Source: Glaciimonas soli (GTDB lineage: Bacteria > Pseudomonadota > Gammaproteobacteria > Burkholderiales > Burkholderiaceae_D). From it: a DNA stretch of 64,000 nucleotides. Within the stretch, counting starts at the first letter, position 1. The number at the start of each line of letters is the position of its first letter. The notes under the pieces were generated by a model, which ran no database searches, was not told the DNA's origin, and was given only the letters and a program-made list of their open reading frames with translations. The position numbers and the translations under genes are program-made. The stretch lies in NCBI RefSeq assembly GCF_009497155.1, contig NZ_WINI01000009.1:62001-126000 (forward strand). Direction: 5' to 3'. Of this stretch, positions 58,338-64,000 are shown piece after piece.

Positions 58338-59405
58338 ATGAATTTCAATAAAAAAACCTTGCATCCTTTATATCGATTTGCGCTTCCATTTGCAGCAAGT
58401 ATGTTTTTACCTGTCGCCGCATACGCATGTGCCACTTGCGGCTGCTCTTTGAGCACTGATGCGGCGATGGGTTATTCCGCCGAGCCTGGCTGGAGTATCA
58501 ATTTGGGTTACAGCTTCATTAATCAAAACCAATTGCGCTCCGGCTCAAGCGCCGTACCGGGCTCACAGCCCGCCAGCATCAATGATGCCGGCGGCAGCCA
58601 AGAGGTGGAAAAACAAACCATCAATCGCTATTTCAACCTTGGCATTAACTACGCGCCGAACGCTAACTGGAATTTCAGCGCGATCATCCCTTATATCGAT
58701 CGCAGTCATACCACTTACGGCAATGCCACCACTGACCAGCTCACAGCCGACAACATCAGCGGTGTGAGCAGTACCGGTTTGGGCGATATCAAATTAATAG
58801 GAAACTATCAGGGATTTTTACCAACCCATAATTTGGGTGTGCAGTTCGGCATCAAACTCCCGACCGGAAATTACGGCGGACAAAACGTGCTCACCGGTGC
58901 CACCGTCGGCCGCAATCCGACGTTCTTTTCGTCTGGCCCCAATGCCAGCTCTGGCCAAGCGTTAGATACCAGTCTGCAACCGGGCACCGGCAGTACTGAC
59001 CTCATCATCGGCGCGTATTACTATCAACCGATCAGCCAGAATTTTGACGCCTTCATTAACGGCCAATTTCAGGCGGCCTTTATGGAGAAGCTAGATCAAA
59101 CCGGCGCCGATTACCGTCCAGGCAACATCAGCACCATGAGTTTTGGTTTGCGTTATGAAGCTAATCCAACGGTGGTACCGCAAATCCAGATCAATATTTC
59201 CCGCAAGAGTGCTGATCAGGGAGCGCTGGCCGATACTACAGATACGGCTGGCACGGTTGCTTATTTGAGTCCAGGCATCAGTGTTAATGTGATGAAAAAC
59301 GTGAATGTTTATGGCTTCGTACAGCGCTCTATCTATAGTCACCTTGAAGGCTATCAGGTGTTCCCGCGCTGGACCGCTTCCGCCGGAGTGAGCTATGCAT
59401 TCTAA
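58338..59405 (+). CDS. Outer-membrane beta-barrel protein with N-terminal Cys cluster
   Basis: 355 residues. The signal peptide ends VAAYA, and mature residues begin [17 protein letters not shown], a CxxCxC cluster ideal for Cu(I). The rest is amphipathic strands ending in a terminal Phe ([11 protein letters not shown]) as outer-membrane barrels do; it includes [29 protein letters not shown]. It resembles channel proteins of the phenol-degradation MetA type. It overlaps tlpA by 11 nt, so it probably shares its transcript and may depend on TlpA for its cysteines (inference). Confidence 0.8.
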   Translation: MNFNKKTLHPLYRFALPFAASMFLPVAAYACATCGCSLSTDAAMGYSAEPGWSINLGYSFINQNQLRSGSSAVPGSQPASINDAGGSQEVEKQTINRYFNLGINYAPNANWNFSAIIPYIDRSHTTYGNATTDQLTADNISGVSSTGLGDIKLIGNYQGFLPTHNLGVQFGIKLPTGNYGGQNVLTGATVGRNPTFFSSGPNASSGQALDTSLQPGTGSTDLIIGAYYYQPISQNFDAFINGQFQAAFMEKLDQTGADYRPGNISTMSFGLRYEANPTVVPQIQINISRKSADQGALADTTDTAGTVAYLSPGISVNVMKNVNVYGFVQRSIYSHLEGYQVFPRWTASAGVSYAF

Positions 59406-59931
59406 TCCGCTAAAACCATCATTTTGGTTACGTGCAGCGCTGATATGCTCTTTGTTGATCAGCATTTTCAGCTGGTCAAGCAGTGCAAATGCGACTACGT
59501 TAACTGTCGGCAAACCGGCTCCACCGTTAGTGCTGCACACTTTAGACGGACGCAATATCTCCAGCAGCGATTTGCGCGGCAAAGTGGTTATCCTGACTTT
59601 CTGGGCTAGCTGGTGCGGACCTTGCCGAGAAGAGCTGCCGCTGTTGTCGGCCTATGCGGCGAAGCATGCAAAACAAGGTCTCGAAGTATTGGGCTTCAGT
59701 TTGGATAGCCCGGGTGATTTACCGGAGGTGCGCAAAGTCGCTGCCAGCTTGAGCTTTCCGGTGGGACTGCTTGGCAGTCCCTGGGCTGGCGACTATGGAC
59801 GCATCTGGCATATTCCGGTGAATTTCACCATCGACCGTAATGGCATTCTGGTCGACAACGGCTGGGACGATAAGGAACCGGTTTGGACCTCCGAACGTTT
59901 AGAAAGAATTGTTACGCCTTTGTTACGATAA
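59395..59931 (+). CDS. TlpA/ResA-type thioredoxin
   Basis: 178 residues, exported by an N-terminal helix ([22 protein letters not shown]). The thioredoxin-like domain has the active site [16 protein letters not shown] (Cys74, Cys77) and the cis-Pro loop [13 protein letters not shown]. It reduces periplasmic disulfides, classically on apo-cytochromes or copper-site proteins. Coupled to the Cys-cluster barrel gene upstream and close to copC/copD, so a copper-thiol role is the best guess. Confidence 0.92.
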   Translation: MHSNPLKPSFWLRAALICSLLISIFSWSSSANATTLTVGKPAPPLVLHTLDGRNISSSDLRGKVVILTFWASWCGPCREELPLLSAYAAKHAKQGLEVLGFSLDSPGDLPEVRKVAASLSFPVGLLGSPWAGDYGRIWHIPVNFTIDRNGILVDNGWDDKEPVWTSERLERIVTPLLR

Positions 59932-60017
59932 CAGGCTAGGTAAATAATGCAGTTTGCATTAAAAGTAGATACCCATCCTACGTTGTATATATATCCGCCT
60001 CAATAAAGAAAGATCAC

Positions 60018-60401
60018 ATGTTTACTATGACATTTCCGCGCGCATTCGTCCTCTTGCTCAGTCTGGTCATCAGCCTGTTCATCGCAAATTTTGCGCACGC
60101 GCATGCACATCCTGTCACGCAAACTCCTGCTGCCGATTCCGCTTACAGCATCGGTAACGCGCCTTCCGAAGTAAGCATTACTTACGATGAAGCATTGGAA
60201 CCTGCGTTCAGCAAGTTGGCTGTCACTGATGCACAAGGCAAGGCCATCACCATTAACAAAGCCGAAGTAGATACAACGACGCACAAAACACTGCGCGTAG
60301 CTTTATCGAAATTAGTTGCCGGGATCTATCTGGTTAAATGGGTTGCCGTCGCTGACGACGGGCATCGTACACAAGGCAGTTACAAATTCACGGTGAAGTA
60401 G
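60018..60401 (+). CDS. CopC-family copper-binding protein
   Basis: 127 residues. The signal peptide ends HAHA, so the mature protein begins with His (HPVTQTPAADS), as CopC Cu(II) sites require. The fold contains ITYDEALEPAFSKLAVTD and the second Cu ligand loop VADDGHRTQGSYKFTVK. The Met-rich Cu(I) site of PcoC is absent, so this is the Cu(II)-only type. It lies 5 nt before copD. Confidence 0.92.
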   Translation: MFTMTFPRAFVLLLSLVISLFIANFAHAHAHPVTQTPAADSAYSIGNAPSEVSITYDEALEPAFSKLAVTDAQGKAITINKAEVDTTTHKTLRVALSKLVAGIYLVKWVAVADDGHRTQGSYKFTVK

Positions 60402-60406
60402 TACTG

Positions 60407-61303
60407 ATGATAGGCGATTGGTTGCAGCCACTTTGTGCGGTGTTGATGAGTGTGGCTTTGGCCGCTATCATCGGCGCGGCATTGCTACAGCCGATACTGC
60501 AAGAAACAGCGACTACAGCATTACCATGTCAAATTACCCGCATCTATCGTTATGCATGCACACTGCTAGCCATCGCGTTGTTGGCTTACAGTTGCGCTGG
60601 TACGGTAGCGATGACCGATACTGGCCTCATTGATCTTCCTGCGTCGTTATGGCTAGTAGTCACACAGTCGCATTTTGGTGCAATGATCTGGTGTGGATTG
60701 GTTGCCAGCTTACTGTTAATCGCGGCGTTGACGCTTCCTGTATCAATCTCGTCGCAGCGCGGTTTATTGCTAGTGAGCGTATGCGGATTTGCCTATTCAC
60801 GAGCAGCAACCGGGCATGCAGCAGATCATGGCTGGGTCAGTCTGGCAATGTTGGTTCACACCGTACATTTGCTAGCCGCTGCGACCTGGGTTGGCTCAGT
60901 TGGCGTTGGTGTGCTGCTGACATCGCGTTGGCAGCACTGGCCGGCATCGCAACGACGGCTGTTTGCACACCGCGTATCAGAAATCGCCACGCTTGCATTT
61001 GTAATCGTCGTCAGTAGCGGCTTGTTAAATATCGTTCGGACACTCGGCAACGCGCAGCATCCATGGGACTATGCTTACACCTGGATCTTGCTCGCAAAAC
61101 TTGCGGTGATAATCATCGCCGCAGGATTGGGCGCATGGAATCGCTGGTACTGGTTACCACGTCTGGACTTAGAACATACAAGCAATGATCAAGTTATTCA
61201 CGACGTGCGCATGTTCAGAATCGTCTTGCTGCTTGAAACGGTCGTACTCTGTACTGCGCTGCTGATTGCGGCGAAACTAGGTGTGACCATGCCGGCTCAA
61301 TGA
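60407..61303 (+). CDS. CopD-family copper transport membrane protein
   Basis: 298 residues with eight transmembrane helices. The CopD domain (about 140-290) carries HTVHLLAAATWVGSVGVGVLL with the conserved His, SEIATLAFVIVVSSGLLNIVRTLG and LLAKLAVIIIAAGLGAWNRWYWLPRL. Partners CopC in moving copper across the inner membrane, often inward. Translation probably couples to copC. The copA/copB oxidase and receptor pair is not nearby. Confidence 0.9.
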   Translation: MIGDWLQPLCAVLMSVALAAIIGAALLQPILQETATTALPCQITRIYRYACTLLAIALLAYSCAGTVAMTDTGLIDLPASLWLVVTQSHFGAMIWCGLVASLLLIAALTLPVSISSQRGLLLVSVCGFAYSRAATGHAADHGWVSLAMLVHTVHLLAAATWVGSVGVGVLLTSRWQHWPASQRRLFAHRVSEIATLAFVIVVSSGLLNIVRTLGNAQHPWDYAYTWILLAKLAVIIIAAGLGAWNRWYWLPRLDLEHTSNDQVIHDVRMFRIVLLLETVVLCTALLIAAKLGVTMPAQ

Positions 61304-61319
61304 GCTTGATATAGACACT

Positions 61320-61670
61320 TCAGTGTGCTTTTTTAAAAATTTCCAGATTCAACGGCAAACTATTCCCAAGCCAAAGCGGAAATTCTTTATGGTCTCTCAA
61401 ATCATCGTCGGTAAGAGGATGCACCAAAATATCCAATCGTTGGCGATGCAACATCAGCCACTGAACCACATCGCTAAATTGTTCATTTGAAAAAGCTATT
61501 TGATAAGCACCTTTGGGATGAGGGCCGTATGCTTGATCGCGCACGCGACCTAAATCCACTGAAAAAACGTTAGCGATCTCCTCGCGAAGCTGCAACGCAG
61601 CTGGCAATTCACGGCTGTCGAAGTAGACATGCGCGTGATAACCTTTTATGACAACACTATCTTTTTGCAT
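61320..61670 (-). CDS. DOPA 4,5-dioxygenase-like protein
   Basis: 116 residues, matching the DOPA dioxygenase domain: IKGYHAHVYFDSRELPAALQLREEI, YGPHPKGAYQIAF, and LHRQRLDILVHPLTDDDLRDH with conserved His positions for the metal. Fungal and plant relatives cleave DOPA to betalamic-type products; bacterial members are mostly uncharacterised. It is convergent with copD. GAGGG lies 9 nt before the ATG. Confidence 0.87.
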   Translation of the reverse strand: MQKDSVVIKGYHAHVYFDSRELPAALQLREEIANVFSVDLGRVRDQAYGPHPKGAYQIAFSNEQFSDVVQWLMLHRQRLDILVHPLTDDDLRDHKEFPLWLGNSLPLNLEIFKKAH

Positions 61671-61770
61671 TTAAAAATTCCCTCAATATTGTATGGCCGA
61701 AGAACAAGCAAAACGGACTATAACGCACAAACAAAAAACTTTTTTACACAGATTAATTTAAAAGATAACC

Positions 61771-62499
61771 ATGACACAAAACATATACGACAACGATGCT
61801 TTTTTTAATGGTTATAGCCAGCTGGAACGCTCCATCTCTGGCTTGGATGGTGCGCCGGAATGGCCGGTAATACGCGCCATGATTCCTGATCTGCGCGGAC
61901 GCAAAGTACTTGATCTGGGATGTGGTTACGGCTGGTTCTGTCGCTGGGCAAGCGAGAATGGTGCAGCTTCGGTCCTTGGCCTGGATGTCTCAGAAAAAAT
62001 GCTGGCACGTGCCAAAACCAGTACGCTCAATCCAGCCATCACTTACGACAGAGCAGATCTGGATAACATCACGTTGCCGGTCGCAGCATACGACTTTGTC
62101 TATTGCTCTTTGACGCTGCATTATCTCGCCAATCTGGACAAGCTGCTGGTGCAAATTTATAACACGCTCACTCCCGGTGGCAGTTTTGTATTTTCGGCAG
62201 AACATCCTGTGATGACCGCCCCCGGCAATCAGAATTGGATTACGCAAGCGGATGGCCGTGTCGTCTGGCCGCTGGATAATTATCTGGAAGAGGGATCGCG
62301 CTCAACCAATTGGCTAGCCGATGGCGTCATCAAACAACATCGCACCATCGCCAGTTATTTCAATCTGCTGATTGCTGCAGGATTCAGTATTAACCATGTG
62401 GAAGAATGGAGTCCAAGTAAGGAACAGGTCAACGCGCGACCTGAGTGGGCGAAAGAACGCCATCGGCCATGGTTTTTGTTGGTGCGTGCAACGCGTTGA
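61771..62499 (+). CDS. Class I SAM-dependent methyltransferase
   Basis: 242 residues, a Methyltransf_11/25 Rossmann fold. Motif I is KVLDLGCGYGWFCRWASENGA (residues about 50-70). Motif II YDFVYCSLTLHYLANLDKLL and post-motif LTPGGSFVFSAEHPVMTAP follow. It resembles the BioC/UbiE group but has no distinctive substrate signature. Stands alone. Confidence 0.88.
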   Translation: MTQNIYDNDAFFNGYSQLERSISGLDGAPEWPVIRAMIPDLRGRKVLDLGCGYGWFCRWASENGAASVLGLDVSEKMLARAKTSTLNPAITYDRADLDNITLPVAAYDFVYCSLTLHYLANLDKLLVQIYNTLTPGGSFVFSAEHPVMTAPGNQNWITQADGRVVWPLDNYLEEGSRSTNWLADGVIKQHRTIASYFNLLIAAGFSINHVEEWSPSKEQVNARPEWAKERHRPWFLLVRATR

Positions 62500-63068
62500 G
62501 TCTATTTTTGTATGGATGTTATGCAATCACAGCCGGTAAGGGCGCGATGCGTTGTGAAATCACGTGTCCCTCCGAATATCAGATACGAAAATCAAAGTCT
62601 CGGAGTTAATTTGCGCATTCTTTGTTGTACTGAAAACATCAAAATGAAAATAATCACCTTATAAAATTGAACATAACACTGCTATAAACAACGTTGAGCG
62701 CATGTCGCACTGGCAAAAATATGCCCAGTCCACAGGTTATGCGTAAGCCCCACTTACCATATACAGCTCAATACGCTACACTCTGCGCCCTGCAACAAAC
62801 CGCTTTACTTAACTTTATTTCTATATGGAAAGAGAAATGTCGCCTATTGTTTACTCGTGATGGGCTCTCTACTTCCAATGTCATAAGCTGTGATCGCTGG
62901 GTTCATATATCGATATTTAATTTATATAAATAGGCGACAGTTCAGCGACCAAATATCCCCATTTTGGTAACTGATTATTCAAACAAAAAATACACACGAG
63001 ACACCCTGACAGCCGGCCGCAAAGCATTGACGTCCGTTTCAGTGGATATACATAGGAGCAGCGCAATC
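62500..63068. other. Gene-free interval before the purine permease
   Basis: 569 AT-rich bases with no supported gene. A purine riboswitch was looked for and not recognised. Presumably contains the permease promoter. Confidence 0.5.
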
Positions 63069-64000
63069 ATGATTGATCAGCAAATCCAGCCCACTTCGGG
63101 TCTGGGAGATACTATCGCCGTCAGCGAAAGTAAAATCGACCAATACTTCCAGATCACCGAACGTGGCAGTACACAACGACGTGAAATTATCGCTGGTATC
63201 ACTACCTTCCTGGCGATGGTGTATTCCGTTTTCGTAGTGCCCGGTATGTTGGGTCAAGCTGGCTTTGATGTCAGTGCGGTATTTGTTGCAGTATGTTTAA
63301 CCACTGCTTTTGGTTCGTTGATAATGGGTTTTTGGGCACGTTTGCCAATCGCGATAGGTTGCGCAATTTCGCTGACCGCCTTCACTGCCTTCGGACTAGT
63401 ATTAGGCAAAGGTTTATCCCCATCCGTAGCGTTAGGCGCGGTATTCCTGATGGGTCTTATTTTCACTGGTATTTCAGTGACTGGCGTACGCTCATGGATC
63501 TTACGTAACCTGCCAGCCGGCGTTGCGCATGGCACTGGCGTTGGTATCGGCCTGTTCCTGCTGTTGATCGCATCGAACGATGTCGGTCTGGTAGTGAAAA
63601 ATGCAGGTCCTGGTCTGCCAGTAGCGCTGGGTCACATCACGGCGTTCCCGGTAGTCATGAGCGTCATCGGTCTGGCCGCTATTTTTGGTCTTGAGCGTCG
63701 CAAAGTACCGGGCGGCATTCTGCTGGTCGTCATCGCTATTTCTATTATTGGTTTGATCTTTGATCCAGCCGTTAAATTCACAGGCATCTTTGCTTTGCCT
63801 GCATTAAGCAAACCTGGTCATGCTTCGCTAATCGGTGCGATGGATATTAAAGGCGCATTGAGTATGGCTGTAATTCCAAGCGTGTTGGCGCTGGTAATGA
63901 CTGCGGTGTTCGACGCTACCGGTACGATCCGTGCCGTTGCTGGTCAAGCCGGATTGGTTGATGACAAGGGTACTATTAACAATGGCGGCAAAGCGTTGAC
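63069..64000 (+). CDS. NCS2-family purine permease, AzgA type (partial, runs off right edge)
   Basis: First 310 residues of an inner-membrane adenine/guanine/hypoxanthine:proton symporter. A hydrophilic start ([41 protein letters not shown]) is the AzgA/GhxP/PbuG signature, followed by helices with [24 protein letters not shown] and [20 protein letters not shown] lies about 10 nt before ATG 63069. The frame is open to the end; about a third of the protein is missing. Confidence 0.92.
   Translation, partial: MIDQQIQPTSGLGDTIAVSESKIDQYFQITERGSTQRREIIAGITTFLAMVYSVFVVPGMLGQAGFDVSAVFVAVCLTTAFGSLIMGFWARLPIAIGCAISLTAFTAFGLVLGKGLSPSVALGAVFLMGLIFTGISVTGVRSWILRNLPAGVAHGTGVGIGLFLLLIASNDVGLVVKNAGPGLPVALGHITAFPVVMSVIGLAAIFGLERRKVPGGILLVVIAISIIGLIFDPAVKFTGIFALPALSKPGHASLIGAMDIKGALSMAVIPSVLALVMTAVFDATGTIRAVAGQAGLVDDKGTINNGGKAL

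Noticed and set aside
62694-62933. A 79-residue frame before the purine permease
   Set aside because: No ribosome site, no recognisable motif, AT-rich random composition. Treated as noncoding.
62500-63068. Purine riboswitch upstream of the NCS2 permease
   Set aside because: No matching P1-P2-P3 arrangement or conserved loop bases could be recognised, and purine riboswitches are not typical of betaproteobacteria.

Overview
The window reads as ordinary chromosome of a Gram-negative betaproteobacterium. Porins of the OmpC-like Burkholderiales type, a DUF4148 secreted protein, a split-subunit PntAA/PntAB/PntB transhydrogenase, a MASE1-PAS protein and an ntrBC-glnA block all point to Burkholderiales, most likely the Oxalobacteraceae (Herminiimonas, Undibacterium, Glaciimonas relatives). 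That placement is inferred from gene content alone. No rRNA, tRNA, CRISPR array, intact insertion sequence or prophage was found.

Layout. (1) 1-9.3 kb is a small catabolic island: porin, acyl-CoA ligase, NPD-family flavin oxidoreductase, GPH-type transporter, LysR regulator and a FadH-like 2,4-dienoyl-CoA reductase. Two of its transcription units carry near-copies of one promoter/operator element, and a third has a weaker relative. (2) 9.9-21.5 kb: lipoprotein, KgtP, secreted protein, a pnt operon with panD inserted, Nudix-mnmA, an orphan TonB, a TetA-like exporter and a DUF4148 protein. (3) 21.6-26.4 kb: a four-gene AaeAB/DUF1656-type efflux operon with its own outer-membrane factor. (4) 26.7-31.1 kb: porin, YfcC-type carrier, N-formylglutamate deformylase and IclR regulator. 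(5) 31.2-33.4 kb: MASE1-PAS protein without an output domain, next to an alpha/beta hydrolase with a Cys nucleophile. (6) 33.4-38.9 kb: ntrC, ntrB, a DUF4124 protein and glnA. glnA has a sigma-54 promoter and three NtrC-like sites. (7) 38.9-45.7 kb: small basic protein, S46 dipeptidyl-peptidase, rhodanese, AcfC-like binding protein, M48 protease, DUF898 membrane protein and TPR protein. (8) 45.8-57.3 kb: a surface operon of a 2317-residue DUF11/SdrD-like protein, an 1153-residue Ig-plus-barrel outer-membrane protein and an OmpA-family protein. The giant gene has A9 and A7 tracts in its first codons. (9) 57.6-61.3 kb: a copper/thiol module (CxxC protein, Cys-rich outer-membrane protein, TlpA, CopC, CopD). 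(10) 61.3-64 kb: DOPA-dioxygenase-like protein, methyltransferase and a truncated NCS2 purine permease.

Two families of short dispersed palindromic repeats punctuate the intergenic regions. One is a CTCTCCC/GGGAGAG REP-like family that sits inside the pnt operon and between ntrB and ntrC. The other is a paired-arm element built on ATTCCCGCG/CGCGGGAAT, present three times. Most genes are end-to-end with Rho-independent hairpins between units.
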